Source of the DNA: Alloacidobacterium dinghuense
GTDB taxonomy: Bacteria; Acidobacteriota; Terriglobia; Terriglobales; Acidobacteriaceae
Assembly: GCF_014274465.1 (NCBI RefSeq)
Contig: NZ_CP060394.1
Span: 2,294,001-2,358,000, forward strand
DNA length: 64,000 nt
Reading direction: 5' to 3'
Part shown: positions 37,149 through 46,415 of the stretch, piece after piece
How the letters are laid out: every line of letters begins with the position of its first letter
Position numbering within the stretch: position 1 is the stretch's first letter
Position numbers and translations under genes: made by a program
Notes under the pieces: generated by a model
The model's input: the letters and a program-made list of their open reading frames with translations, nothing else
Database searches by the model: none
What the model was told of the DNA's origin: nothing

Positions 37149-38498
37149 ATGACAGTACCGGCACGCAGGCTCGGGGCACTTAAGCTGGAGGTGCGCGAAT
37201 CCCTGATCGCGCGCATGGTCGAACTTCCGGTCCAGCAGTTCATCCATACACAGGGTGTCAGCAGTGCTTTTCTGCTCGTAGCTGCTGTAATTGCGCTCAT
37301 TTGGGCTAACTCACCGTGGAGTGCGTCTTACTATCACATCTGGCACATCGAGCTTAAAGTTTCGAAATTGATTTTGCCTTTGCATGCATGGATCAACGAC
37401 GCCATGATGGCGCTGTTCTTCTTTCTCGTAGGCATGGAGGTCAAACAGGAAATTGTTAACGGCGAACTCGCCGATATACGACGCGCTGCACTGCCCGTTT
37501 TCGCAGGCGCTGGCGGCATGGTTGTGCCGGCACTCATTTTTGTCATCCTGAATTACGGGACGGCGGGAGCACATGGATGGGGCATTCCTATGGCAACGGA
37601 TATTGCCTTTTCTCTCGGGGTGCTAACCATGGTGAAAGGCGTTCCTGCTGAACTGAAAGTCTTTTTGCTATCTCTCGCGATTGCTGACGACATCGGCGCC
37701 ATTGTTGTAATTGCACTCTTTTACACCACTACGTTGCACTTTCGTCAGCTAGTCATCGCTGCAGTTTTGTTGGCATTGATTTTGCTTTGCCGTCGCATCG
37801 GGATTGATCGACAGATTATTTATGCAGTTCTAGGTTTCGCGTTCTGGCTTGCGGTTCTTCGCTCCGGTCTTCATGCAACGATCGCAGGAGTGATTCTCGG
37901 AATGCTTGTCCCTGTACGCTCACGCGTTTCCCCAGATACTTTCGTCACAGTGTGCAACGAGACTCTGGAAGAATTTCGCAAAGCCCTTGCTTCTGGTGAC
38001 ACGGCGCTGGCGAACCGGCAGCTGGGCGCGATGGAGTACCTGATTGAGAATACGGAATCACCAGCCGATCGCCTGACACGAAAGCTGCATGACTGGATCG
38101 CCTTTCTCGTTCTGCCACTCTTCGCTCTATCAAATGCCGGCGTCACATTTTCGCAATCGACATGGCGCTCGCTCCTGCACAGTCCGGTTTCGTGGGGCGT
38201 GCTCTTGGGACTTCTTATAGGAAAACCCATCGGCATCGTTTGTGCTTCCTGGATCGCTGTCAGACTTAAAGCTGCGCGGCTTCCAAATAGAGTGAGTTGG
38301 GGGCAGATTGCCGGGGTGGGAGCGATTGCGGGGATTGGGTTTACCGTTTCGCTCTTTATCGGCGCTCTCGCTTTTGATGATCCTGCCACGCTCGACGCAG
38401 CCAAGACCGCTGTCTTGTGCGCTTCGCTGCTTGCGGGAGTATTCGGATACCTGCTGCTGAAGCGAACAACAGCAACGATGGGAACAAGGGACTCCTGA
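37149..38498 (+). CDS. nhaA: Na+/H+ antiporter NhaA
   Basis: A 449-residue inner-membrane antiporter exchanging cytoplasmic Na+ (or Li+) for external protons. The catalytic Asp pair is in LAIADDIGAIVVIALFY. Other family signatures are WINDAMMALFFFLVGMEVKQ, PMATDIAFSLGVLTMV and GIGFTVSLFIGALAF. About 12 TM helices. A C-terminal loop region of the longer NhaA type is present (MEYLIENTESPADRL). The ATG at 37149 is preferred over a TTG at 37113. It may share the transcript with the upstream LytTR system, which would link ion stress to signalling. Confidence 0.95.
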   Translation: MTVPARRLGALKLEVRESLIARMVELPVQQFIHTQGVSSAFLLVAAVIALIWANSPWSASYYHIWHIELKVSKLILPLHAWINDAMMALFFFLVGMEVKQEIVNGELADIRRAALPVFAGAGGMVVPALIFVILNYGTAGAHGWGIPMATDIAFSLGVLTMVKGVPAELKVFLLSLAIADDIGAIVVIALFYTTTLHFRQLVIAAVLLALILLCRRIGIDRQIIYAVLGFAFWLAVLRSGLHATIAGVILGMLVPVRSRVSPDTFVTVCNETLEEFRKALASGDTALANRQLGAMEYLIENTESPADRLTRKLHDWIAFLVLPLFALSNAGVTFSQSTWRSLLHSPVSWGVLLGLLIGKPIGIVCASWIAVRLKAARLPNRVSWGQIAGVGAIAGIGFTVSLFIGALAFDDPATLDAAKTAVLCASLLAGVFGYLLLKRTTATMGTRDS

Positions 38499-38521
38499 TC
38501 AAGTTCAGATAACACCTGTAG

Positions 38522-39001
<480 letters not shown>

Positions 39002-39003
39002 CT

Positions 39004-39519
39004 TCAATCAGTCATGGTCAGCCTGCGAATTGCTTCCGCAGCCTGCGGATATTTCTGTGTGAGCGATTCCCTCTTGCCTGATTCGTAGTCTGCATAGTCA
39101 AAACCCGGACTTACCGTGCACCCGAGCAGTGCGAAGCTGCCGCCGGGGAGCAAGCGTGAACCCTGCCATACATATTTCGGAACGTGGAGTTGGACGTGCA
39201 TGTCTGAGCTGATGTTCTGACCGAGGATGACGGTACGCGCGCTTCCGTCCGGCAGGAGCTGCAGCATTTCGACTGGATCACCCAGGTAGAAATGAAATAT
39301 CTCGTCAGAGGCCAAGCGGTGCAATTCAGAAAATGTATGCGGTTCGAGCAGGTAGTAGATGGCGGTTCCAGCAGCCCGATCGGCTGAATAGCGCGCTGGA
39401 AGTGCAGCTTTAGGAAATGTTTCTTCAGCACGCCATGTTTGTATGAACCATCCACCTTCGCATGGGTGTGGCTCGAGCCGCAGCAGTTTTTTCAGTTCGT
39501 CGGCAGTCATCAGCCTCAT
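39004..39519 (-). CDS. DUF985 cupin-fold protein
   Basis: A 171-residue cupin (DUF985 family). The N-terminal ELKKLLRLEPHPCEGGWFIQ and AIYYLLEPHTFSELHRLASD, IFHFYLGDPVEML and LGCTVSPGFDYADYE stretches are characteristic of the family. Some homologues are annotated as sugar-epimerase-like, but the activity is not established. The ATG at 39519 is chosen (AGG upstream); a TTG at 39561 would extend it by 14 residues without similarity. It is convergent with tadA and divergent from the tonB gene. Confidence 0.85.
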   Translation of the reverse strand: MRLMTADELKKLLRLEPHPCEGGWFIQTWRAEETFPKAALPARYSADRAAGTAIYYLLEPHTFSELHRLASDEIFHFYLGDPVEMLQLLPDGSARTVILGQNISSDMHVQLHVPKYVWQGSRLLPGGSFALLGCTVSPGFDYADYESGKRESLTQKYPQAAEAIRRLTMTD

Positions 39520-39603
39520 GATACCTGGGAACTCTTGAACTACTGCGGTGTCTAATCGCAACAGGTGCCTCGCTTACCAACTCTCGATTGGTCTGGAGGC
39601 ACT

Positions 39604-40329
39604 ATGTTTGAAGACAGTCTTGTGGAGTCGGTTGGGCGCATTCGCACGCGCAGCAGATATTTCGCTGTCGGCTCATTTGGCGTACAGGCGTTACTGCTCG
39701 CGGCGCTGGTGATGTATCCGTTTCTGCACCCGGCCGTGTTGCCGAAGCAAGCTCTTACGATACTACTAACGGCGTCCCCGGTTCCGCTAGCTCCGGCGAA
39801 CCTGCCACAGCGGACAACGGCGGCTTCTACTCATTCGCAACCGATAATGATTATCAATCCACTCACAATCCCGAGCCGAATTCCCCAGCACGTGGTTATG
39901 GATGCGGAGACCGGACCACCTCCTGCCGCCGCTGATACCGGATTCGGCAAAGCAGCAACAGGCACAGACAGCGGATTGTTCGATACGCTCGGATCGTCTT
40001 CTCCTGCAGTTGTGAAGCCACCTTCGGCAAAAGGGCCTGTGCACATCTCGTCAGGAGTGGCTGCCGGACAACTCCTCGTAGCGATCCAGCCGATCTATCC
40101 TGCGATTGCGAGGCAGGCTCGCGTCCAGGGAACTGTGGTGGTGCAAGCCGTTATCTCGACGAGCGGGACGATTGAGCAACTCCACGTAGTCAGTGGGCCG
40201 CCCATGCTGCAAGGAGCTGCAATCGAGTCGATTCGGCGGGCGCGCTATCGACCCTTTATGCTGAATGGCGAACCCGTCGCAGTGGAAACAACAATCAGTG
40301 TTGTCTTTACGTTAGGAGGCGGAAACTAA
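39604..40329 (+). CDS. TonB-family energy transducer
   Basis: A 241-residue inner-membrane protein with one TM helix near 22-42 (FGVQALLLAALVMYPFL) and a Pro/Ser/Thr-rich periplasmic spacer (about 45-150). The C-terminal TonB domain (about 155-241) contains IQPIYPAIARQARVQGTVVV and GAAIESIRRARYRPFMLNGE. It should couple the proton motive force (with ExbBD, not in this window) to outer-membrane receptors, perhaps those at 25.7-33.6 kb. GGAGG lies 5 bases before the ATG; a GTG at 39565 is less likely. A perfect hairpin follows at 40352-40380. Confidence 0.9.
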   Translation: MFEDSLVESVGRIRTRSRYFAVGSFGVQALLLAALVMYPFLHPAVLPKQALTILLTASPVPLAPANLPQRTTAASTHSQPIMIINPLTIPSRIPQHVVMDAETGPPPAAADTGFGKAATGTDSGLFDTLGSSSPAVVKPPSAKGPVHISSGVAAGQLLVAIQPIYPAIARQARVQGTVVVQAVISTSGTIEQLHVVSGPPMLQGAAIESIRRARYRPFMLNGEPVAVETTISVVFTLGGGN

Positions 40330-40351
40330 AAATTTAGCTGTGCACGAATTG

Positions 40352-40380
40352 CCGGGCTGCCAAACGTATATGCAGCCCGG
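40352..40380. terminator. Hairpin between tonB and the glutaredoxin gene
   Basis: CCGGGCTGC (40352-40360) pairs perfectly with GCAGCCCGG (40372-40380) around 11 bases. There is no T-run, so it may be a weak terminator or an attenuator for the glutaredoxin gene, which starts five bases later. Its position argues against the ATG at 40340 as a gene start. Confidence 0.5.
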
Positions 40381-40384
40381 TATT

Positions 40385-40648
40385 ATGTTGCGCATGCCGA
40401 TCCTGCTCTACACCGCGACCTGGTGCCGCGACTGCCGCGAAGCCAAGCGCTTTCTCGAAAAACACAATATTCCCTTCACGGAGATCGATATTGAAACGAC
40501 GCCGGGGGCCGCCGAAGATGTGATTCGGCACGTAGGCAAGCGGGCGATTCCCCAATTTGTGATTGATGGCAAATGGATACAGCCGTACTGTCCCGGACGC
40601 GGTTTTCTTTACGCAGAAATGAGCGAGTTGTTCGGGGTCACGACCTAA
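40385..40648 (+). CDS. Glutaredoxin-like thiol-disulfide protein
   Basis: An 87-residue glutaredoxin fold. The redox motif CRDC sits in YTATWCRDCREAKRFL. AIPQFVIDGKWIQPYCPGRG carries the cis-Pro and substrate-binding region. The unusual CRDC centre and long C-terminal segment resemble NrdH/UxxT-like or ‘glutaredoxin family’ proteins of GC-rich bacteria. It probably reduces protein disulfides in the cytoplasm. Met codons at 40385 and 40394 are both possible starts. Its stop overlaps the convergent CLC gene end by 4 bases. Confidence 0.88.
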   Translation: MLRMPILLYTATWCRDCREAKRFLEKHNIPFTEIDIETTPGAAEDVIRHVGKRAIPQFVIDGKWIQPYCPGRGFLYAEMSELFGVTT

Positions 40649-42315
40649 GAAACAGACTCGTAATCCGCTTCGGCTTCTTTCGCGCGTGATCGAGCAAACA
40701 ACACAGGCAGGCGACGCACGCGCTCTTGTTTCGTTTCGCGAATATATGAGCGGGCGCGGGCATGTAGCATGTCTTCCAGGCCAATCACGGCTATCGCTTT
40801 CCCTGAACTAAAGTCCTTCACGGGCATTTCCGTTACGTGCGCGGACGCCATACGCTCGGCCACCATGCGCAGCGTGTCGCCGGGATAGGCGAAGACTGCG
40901 TCTGAATCCGAAAGTGCATCCTCGTCTGTTCGCATGACCTCAGCGACAGTAACGGTTTCAAGCGGGTCGACACCGTATTCACGGCTCAGATGGTAACCGC
41001 GACGGCTGAGACGCTCGGTAAGAATCGAGCGCTTCTGAAAGAGGACAGTAAATGCATGGGCGGCTACTGATGCTGCCAGGAGGGGCAAAATTAGCGCGTA
41101 GTTGTGAGTCAGCTCCATGCTGAGGACCGCAGCGGTGAGGGGGCAGCCAATGGCGCCTGAGAGAATCGCAGCCATGCCGATCAGCGGCCACGCTCCGGTT
41201 TCCACGGCTGGGAGGCCGAAGCCTATGAGCGCGCCGAGTGCGCCACCGATCATGAGCAGCGGAGCGAGAATTCCGCCAGATGTTCCTGAACCCAGTGAAA
41301 ACGCCCAGATGATGCTCTTGATGATCAGCACTCCGGCGATGAGCTGCCACGTAGTGTTGCCGCCTATCAGCGACGCGATGACGTCGTAGCCTGTGCCGAG
41401 GGCGCGAGGAAAAATCAATCCGCCAATGCCAACGACGAGACCGCCGATTGCAGGCCACCACATCCAGTGCATCGGCAGACGCTCTTCGAAAAGGTCCTCG
41501 CTGGCATACACTGCACGGCTCAGCACCAAGGCTGCGATTCCGGCGATGATTCCGAGAAATAGCGCAGCCACCACGGTACGCGGCTCGATCACCGGTGCAA
41601 TCTGTGGCATGGGAAAGAGCGGGCCGTTACCGAGCAGAAATCTGCGCAGCACGCCTGCCGTAGTCGCTGCAATGGCTACCGGAACGAGACTTCGCGGTCG
41701 CCACTCGAAGAGCAGAAGCTCAACGGCGAGCAGAACGGCGGCAAGCGGCGTCGAGAAGACGCCGGTCATGCCCGCTGCTGCGCCAGCGACAAGGAGCGTG
41801 GTGCGCTCGGCGTCGCTGAGCTTGAAAAGCTGTGCAAAAAGAGAGCCCACCGATCCGGCTGTCATGATGATAGGTCCTTCAGCGCCGAATGGGCCGCCGG
41901 AGCCGATGGCGATGGCGGCGGAAAGCGGTTTGTAGATCGCCACTTTTCCATCGACCTTTGCGCCGTTCATCAGGATGGCTTCAAGCGCTTCGGGAATACC
42001 GTGACCGCGTATCTTATCCGTACCAAAGCGCGCCATCACACCGATCATGAGACCACCAACGATCGGAACGAAGAGGGCCAACCAATGAAGGGTATTCTTC
42101 GCCGGAGAGACAAATTGCCAGCTTAGACGTTGGAAATAGAAAAGGTTGGTAGCTGCGTAGATTAGGTGTAGCAGAAAATATGCGAGTATCGCTCCGGAGG
42201 CACCGATCACGAGCGCAAGAACGCTTAGAAGCAGCATGCGCGGGTCGGCGTTAAAGTCGCGCAAATGAGAGTACAGCCCCGGATTTATGTGTCCGTTATT
42301 CTTGCCTTTGCTCAT
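40645..42315 (-). CDS. CLC-type chloride channel/antiporter with CBS domains
   Basis: A 556-residue CLC-family Cl- transporter. The selectivity region is GSGGPFGAEGPIIM, with the conserved gating Glu as in GREGP of E. coli ClcA, and GSGTSGGILAPLLMIG. About 10-11 membrane helices are followed by a C-terminal pair of CBS motifs (VTVAEVMRTDEDALSDSD, MPVKDFSSGKAIAVIG) that could bind nucleotides. Whether it is a channel or a Cl-/H+ exchanger cannot be told from sequence. The ATG overlaps the marR stop by 4 bases (ATGA), so expression is translationally coupled to that regulator. Confidence 0.9.
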   Translation of the reverse strand: MSKGKNNGHINPGLYSHLRDFNADPRMLLLSVLALVIGASGAILAYFLLHLIYAATNLFYFQRLSWQFVSPAKNTLHWLALFVPIVGGLMIGVMARFGTDKIRGHGIPEALEAILMNGAKVDGKVAIYKPLSAAIAIGSGGPFGAEGPIIMTAGSVGSLFAQLFKLSDAERTTLLVAGAAAGMTGVFSTPLAAVLLAVELLLFEWRPRSLVPVAIAATTAGVLRRFLLGNGPLFPMPQIAPVIEPRTVVAALFLGIIAGIAALVLSRAVYASEDLFEERLPMHWMWWPAIGGLVVGIGGLIFPRALGTGYDVIASLIGGNTTWQLIAGVLIIKSIIWAFSLGSGTSGGILAPLLMIGGALGALIGFGLPAVETGAWPLIGMAAILSGAIGCPLTAAVLSMELTHNYALILPLLAASVAAHAFTVLFQKRSILTERLSRRGYHLSREYGVDPLETVTVAEVMRTDEDALSDSDAVFAYPGDTLRMVAERMASAHVTEMPVKDFSSGKAIAVIGLEDMLHARARSYIRETKQERVRRLPVLFARSRAKEAEADYESVS

Positions 42316-42863
42316 TGCTTAGCCGTCCCCTGCTTACTGGATGACGTCTTCATATTGAGTACCCGGCGTAACGCGCGAATCAGCTCTGGACCAGCCTGCT
42401 CCAGCTCCTGCATGTGATAGTCGGCGAGAGACGCAAGAATGCGCTCGCCCGCTGCTGTGACACGGAGCAGAATGCGGCGATGATCCGTTGGATCAGGGCA
42501 GCGGCGCAGAAGGCCCTGCTCTATGGTGCGGTCTACAAGTTCCACAGCGCTGTTGTGCTTGAGCATCATGCGTGCAGCAACGTTCGCAATGGTCGGATCA
42601 AGTTCCTGCGGCATGCCGCAGACGCACAGCAAAAGCTGATATTGCTGGGGGCGAATGCCTCGGCCTTCGGCGGCCACATGGCTGAATTGCAAAAACTTGC
42701 GCAACTGAAAGCGTAACTCAGCGAGCTTGCGATATTGATCAACGCCCACTGTCGATGCTGAAGCGGCGTTCTGAGTGGGGCGGCTCTTCTGACTGAGAGT
42801 TCCAAGTGAGACCGCTTTTGCGTTTTCAGATAGGCGAGTTAGCAGGTCCGGGGACGAGTCCAT
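42312..42863 (-). CDS. MarR-family regulator upstream of the CLC gene
   Basis: A 183-residue winged-helix regulator. The MarR core is about 50-160, with LRFQLRKFLQFSHVAAEGRG, recognition-helix region ANVAARMMLKHNSAVELVDR and wing RCPDPTDHRRILLRVTAAG. The N-terminal 45 residues are low-complexity. There is no Shine-Dalgarno site before the ATG; the only sequence there is a large palindrome (42864-42905), so the message may be leaderless or start at an internal GTG. It probably represses itself and the coupled clc gene through that palindrome. Confidence 0.88.
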   Translation of the reverse strand: MDSSPDLLTRLSENAKAVSLGTLSQKSRPTQNAASASTVGVDQYRKLAELRFQLRKFLQFSHVAAEGRGIRPQQYQLLLCVCGMPQELDPTIANVAARMMLKHNSAVELVDRTIEQGLLRRCPDPTDHRRILLRVTAAGERILASLADYHMQELEQAGPELIRALRRVLNMKTSSSKQGTAKQ

Positions 42864-42905
42864 GGATATATCGTATCACGATATGATCGCGTTTACGATA
42901 TATCC
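42864..42905 (-). promoter_or_regulatory. Operator palindrome of marR-clc
   Basis: GGATATATCGTA (42864-42875) and TACGATATATCC (42894-42905) are perfect 12-bp inverted repeats. Between them lies a smaller palindrome, TATCGT-ATC-ACGATA. The whole structure fills the 44-base gap between the DUF2007 stop and the marR ATG. It probably contains both the promoter and the MarR binding sites. Confidence 0.7.
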
Positions 42906-42907
42906 GG

Positions 42908-43138
42908 CTATGTGTTCGGCTCCGGCGCCGAACCTGCTCCTGGGTCGGCAAGAATGGCCAGCGCATCTGACTGATCGGAAGCTCTTACCTGAAGTTGCAA
43001 TGGTCCCAGGCCCGGTTCGAGGATGCGGGCATTTTCACCGGAGAGGAATGTGTCGATTCCTGCGGATTCCAGGCGCAATTTCGCCATCTCAGCTTCGAGC
43101 GGTTCAGTAAAGTTGGCGACTGTCACGACTTCTTCCAT
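42908..43138 (-). CDS. DUF2007-type small protein
   Basis: A 76-residue protein with the DUF2007 (putative signal-transducing) pattern: VVTVANFTEPLEAEMAKLRL, then AGIDTFLSGEN and LQLQVRASDQSDALAIL. The fold is PII-like; function is unknown. The ATG at 43138 follows AAGGG, whereas the longer frame to 43267 runs into the purB leader. It lies upstream of marR-clc on the same strand, separated by the palindrome, and is divergent from purB. Confidence 0.75.
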   Translation of the reverse strand: MEEVVTVANFTEPLEAEMAKLRLESAGIDTFLSGENARILEPGLGPLQLQVRASDQSDALAILADPGAGSAPEPNT

Positions 43139-43248
43139 GGATTTCCCTTCTGAGTTCCATTCATTTGTCAGGCAATTAGAAGTTAGATGCATAAACGGTA
43201 GAATGAGAAGTTCACTATTACAGCTTATTCCTTTAGGAGAGTGCTTCG

Positions 43249-44544
43249 TTGATTGCCCGCTACACACGCCCGCAAATTGGCCAAATCTGGTGTGATGAGA
43301 ACAAGTACCGCATGTGGCTGGCGGTAGAGACTGCTGCCAGCGAGACCTTGGCCGAGGATGGGATTGTTCCGAAGGAGGCTGCCAAGGCGATTCGCGAACG
43401 CGGCGACTTCGATGTTGCGCGTATTCACGAGATTGAGGCGGAAGTGAAGCATGACGTCATCGCCTTTACGACGGCAGTGGCGGAGAAGGTCGGGCCGGAG
43501 TCGCGCTGGCTGCACTACGGGCTTACCTCAAATGACGTCGTAGATACAGCACAAGCTTTGCAGATCAAGACCGCATCGGCATTGATTCGCGAGGATCTGC
43601 TCGTGTTAATCGAGGTTCTTAAGAAACGTGCACTGGAGTTCAAGCACACGCCGACCATTGGACGTACACACGGCATTCACGCCGAGCCCACGACCTTTGG
43701 ATTGAAGCTCCTGAACTGGTACGCGGAGATGCGCCGCAACTTGGAACGGTTTGACGCGGCTGCAGAGCAGATTCGCATCGGAAAGTTGTCCGGGGCGGTG
43801 GGAACGTTCGGCCACTTGAGCCCCAAACATGAAGAACGTATCTGCGAAAAGCTGGGGCTGAAGCCCGCTCCGGTAGCAACCCAGGTGATTCAGCGCGACC
43901 GGCATGCACACTACATTTCCACGCTGGCGATCATCACAGCGACGCTGGATAAGATCGCGGTCGAGATTCGACACCTGCAACGGACAGAGGTGCGCGAGGC
44001 AGAGGAATTCTTTTCTGAAAAGCAGAAGGGGTCTTCCGCGATGCCACACAAGCGCAATCCAATTACCACCGAACAGATTAGCGGACTGGCGCGCGTCGTT
44101 CGTGCTAACGCGCAGGCGGCCTATGAAAATGTCGCGCTCTGGCATGAGCGAGACATCTCTCACTCGTCGGTTGAGCGTGTGATCTTTCCCGATTCGACAA
44201 TTCTGACCGACTACCTGCTTGCTAAGACCGCAAACCTTATTGAGAAACTGCTCGTTTACCCGAAACGCATGTTGAAGAACCTCGAGAGCACAGGCGGACT
44301 GATTTTCAGCGGACAACTATTGCTCGATCTGGCTGAAGCGGGCATGCTGCGCGAAGATGCGTATCGGCTCGTCCAGAGCCATGCGATGCGCGCGTGGAAG
44401 GAAGATCTGGTCTTTCGTGACCTCATCAAAGCCGATACAGAGATTACGGTGAAACTCCGCGCAGAAAAACTGGAGCATGCATTCGACCTGAATCGGCAGC
44501 TACGAAACGTGGATGCGATATTTGATCGCGTTTTCCGTGAGTAG
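43249..44544 (+). CDS. purB: Adenylosuccinate lyase
   Basis: Catalyses two steps of purine synthesis: SAICAR to AICAR and adenylosuccinate to AMP. A TTG start at 43249 is supported by AGGAG about 8 bases upstream and by the family-typical N-terminus MIARYTRPQIGQIWCDENKY. The 431 residues contain HYGLTSNDVVDTA, the catalytic His region GRTHGIHAEPTTFGLKLL and the fumarase/aspartase signature GSSAMPHKRNPI. Length and motifs are standard for the short bacterial form. Confidence 0.96.
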   Translation: MIARYTRPQIGQIWCDENKYRMWLAVETAASETLAEDGIVPKEAAKAIRERGDFDVARIHEIEAEVKHDVIAFTTAVAEKVGPESRWLHYGLTSNDVVDTAQALQIKTASALIREDLLVLIEVLKKRALEFKHTPTIGRTHGIHAEPTTFGLKLLNWYAEMRRNLERFDAAAEQIRIGKLSGAVGTFGHLSPKHEERICEKLGLKPAPVATQVIQRDRHAHYISTLAIITATLDKIAVEIRHLQRTEVREAEEFFSEKQKGSSAMPHKRNPITTEQISGLARVVRANAQAAYENVALWHERDISHSSVERVIFPDSTILTDYLLAKTANLIEKLLVYPKRMLKNLESTGGLIFSGQLLLDLAEAGMLREDAYRLVQSHAMRAWKEDLVFRDLIKADTEITVKLRAEKLEHAFDLNRQLRNVDAIFDRVFRE

Positions 44545-44617
44545 TACCTTCAATGCCATGCCTTTCACGGCCTGAGCTTCGAACTCGGCCAGGGTAATTC
44601 GGCATTAGGAGGCGTCC

Positions 44618-45220
44618 ATGGACGCATTCACGCCAACCACGATTGCCGCTTTGATCATCGCCTCAAGTTTTGCCGCGGGGTTGAACGTATATGCCACGCT
44701 GCTCACGCTGGGGCTGTTGGCCCGCGCTCACTGGGTCGAACTGCCGGCGGGGCTGGACATGTTAACGCATTGGTGGGTGATCGGCGTGAGCGGATTCATG
44801 TTCGCGATTGAATTTGTGGCCGACAAGATTCCCGCATTCGACATGATCTGGAACGGGCTGCATACGTTTATCCGCATTCCTGTCGCCGCATTGCTCGCCT
44901 ATCACACGAGCGCCCAGCTCTCGCCTGAGATGCAGGTTCTTGCTGCCGTAGCAGGCGCCGGCATCGCTTTGGTTGCGCATGGCTCAAAGACAGCGATGAG
45001 GGCCGCTGTCACGCCCAGTCCCGAACCCATCTCAAATATTGCCCTGAGCACAAGTGAGGATGTAATGGCGGTAGGGGTAACGTGGCTGGCCACCAAGCAC
45101 CCGCTGATTGCCGCAAGCATTGCATGCATCTTTCTTCTCGTTGCCGTGATTACTGTGCACTGGTTGGCAAAGTTCATTCGCAAGATGTGGAGCAAGCCCA
45201 GGCCGGCGAGTGCGCAGTGA
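44618..45220 (+). CDS. DUF4126 membrane protein
   Basis: A 200-residue inner-membrane protein with about five hydrophobic segments. It matches the DUF4126 pattern: FAAGLNVYATLLTLGLLAR, WVIGVSGFMFAIEFVADKIP, FDMIWNGLHTFIRIPVAALL and the Ala/Gly-rich AGAGIALVAHGSKTAMRA. The family's function is unknown. AGGAGG is present at the right distance from the ATG. It lies between purB and ubiX on the same strand with gaps of 60-75 bases. Confidence 0.85.
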   Translation: MDAFTPTTIAALIIASSFAAGLNVYATLLTLGLLARAHWVELPAGLDMLTHWWVIGVSGFMFAIEFVADKIPAFDMIWNGLHTFIRIPVAALLAYHTSAQLSPEMQVLAAVAGAGIALVAHGSKTAMRAAVTPSPEPISNIALSTSEDVMAVGVTWLATKHPLIAASIACIFLLVAVITVHWLAKFIRKMWSKPRPASAQ

Positions 45221-45283
45221 AGTCGCAAAGATGATTTAATCGTTCCGTGCTGTCTGTAGCTTTCATGATTTGACTGGAGCAGA

Positions 45284-45889
45284 ATGACGCGCGAGCCATT
45301 GAATCTGACTGTAGCCATGACAGGAGCCAGCGGGGCGGTTTTTGGCCAGCATCTGTTGCAGGCGCTGCATGTGGACCCGAGAGTTTCACATGTACACTTC
45401 ATTGCGTCGGATGGCGCGCTACGGGTCCTGGCAGAGGAGTTACGATTCAGTGGGCGCAATAATCTGATCGAAAAATTGCTCGGGCACCCATCCGGAAAGA
45501 TTCACCAGCATGCGGAATCTGATATCGGCGCAGCGATTGCAAGTGGAAGCTATCCATCGAACGGGATGATCGTAATGCCCTGCAGTATGGGAACGCTGGC
45601 CGCGATTGCCAATGGTCTCGCGCAAACTCTCATCGAAAGGTCCGCTGATGTCTGCCTGAAAGAGCGCCGTTCGTTAGTGCTTTGCGTTCGCGAGACACCC
45701 TTCAACAAGATCCATCTGCGCAATATGACATTGGCAGCAGATGCTGGAGCCACCATCTTTCCGATGATCCCTGCGTTCTATAACCATCCAACCGATTCGA
45801 CCGAGATGGCAAAGCAGTTTGCAGCGCGTGTGCTGGCTCACGTAGGGTTGCCACAGTCAGGCGCATACATCTGGAAGGGCGACGTTTAG
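45284..45889 (+). CDS. ubiX: Flavin prenyltransferase UbiX
   Basis: Prenylates reduced FMN with dimethylallyl monophosphate to make the prFMN cofactor of UbiD-type decarboxylases. The 201 residues show VAMTGASGAVFGQHLLQAL (FMN-binding), VMPCSMGTLAAIANGLAQ and LCVRETPFNKIHLRNM, all family hallmarks. No ubiD gene lies in the window, so its partner is elsewhere. GGAG is well placed before the ATG. Confidence 0.95.
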   Translation: MTREPLNLTVAMTGASGAVFGQHLLQALHVDPRVSHVHFIASDGALRVLAEELRFSGRNNLIEKLLGHPSGKIHQHAESDIGAAIASGSYPSNGMIVMPCSMGTLAAIANGLAQTLIERSADVCLKERRSLVLCVRETPFNKIHLRNMTLAADAGATIFPMIPAFYNHPTDSTEMAKQFAARVLAHVGLPQSGAYIWKGDV

Positions 45890-45891
45890 GC

Positions 45892-46305
45892 CTATTTAGT
45901 CAGCAGCTGCATTGTATCCATCCATGCGTCCTGCGGCTTTTCCCTCGGCAGAAGATTTGCGACCTGTTCCAGCAACCGCTGACGACCGAGTGGTTTTGAC
46001 AGGAAGGCGTTGGCACCGGCATCCAAAACACGGCCGGCCTGAAGCCGCGCACCCCGTTCGGCGATCACGATGATTGGAGTTCGCACAAAGGGCGTCATCG
46101 CGCGCAAACGTTCCACCACAGAGAGCCCGTTGCCCGCGGGGAGGCTTAAATCGACAATAACCAGATCAGGTTTGCACTTGTGTGCCTGTGAAATGGCCTG
46201 GACGGCGTCAAACGCGAAATAGACTGCGTGAGACATCACTGAGAGTTCTTTGTGAATTGCCTCACAAACTCGGGGATCACTATCCACAACCAGAACACGC
46301 TTCAT
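45892..46305 (-). CDS. Single-domain response regulator
   Basis: A stand-alone receiver domain of 137 residues, without an output domain. RVLVVDSDP provides the acidic pocket, Asp52 in VIVDLSLPAGNG is the phosphoacceptor, and Lys of AFLSKPLGRQRL is present. Such proteins act through protein-protein contacts. No histidine kinase is adjacent. Its stop lies two bases beyond the convergent ubiX stop. Confidence 0.9.
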   Translation of the reverse strand: MKRVLVVDSDPRVCEAIHKELSVMSHAVYFAFDAVQAISQAHKCKPDLVIVDLSLPAGNGLSVVERLRAMTPFVRTPIIVIAERGARLQAGRVLDAGANAFLSKPLGRQRLLEQVANLLPREKPQDAWMDTMQLLTK

Positions 46306-46415
46306 TCAGTCCTGCCTTCGGCGGCATTGCCGTCTCCGCTTTTATCGGTAGCAGATTGCGCAGGACTAGAGCTTATTTCGCGCTTTTATTCCGGTTTTTC
46401 TTTGAGGATTCTAAA

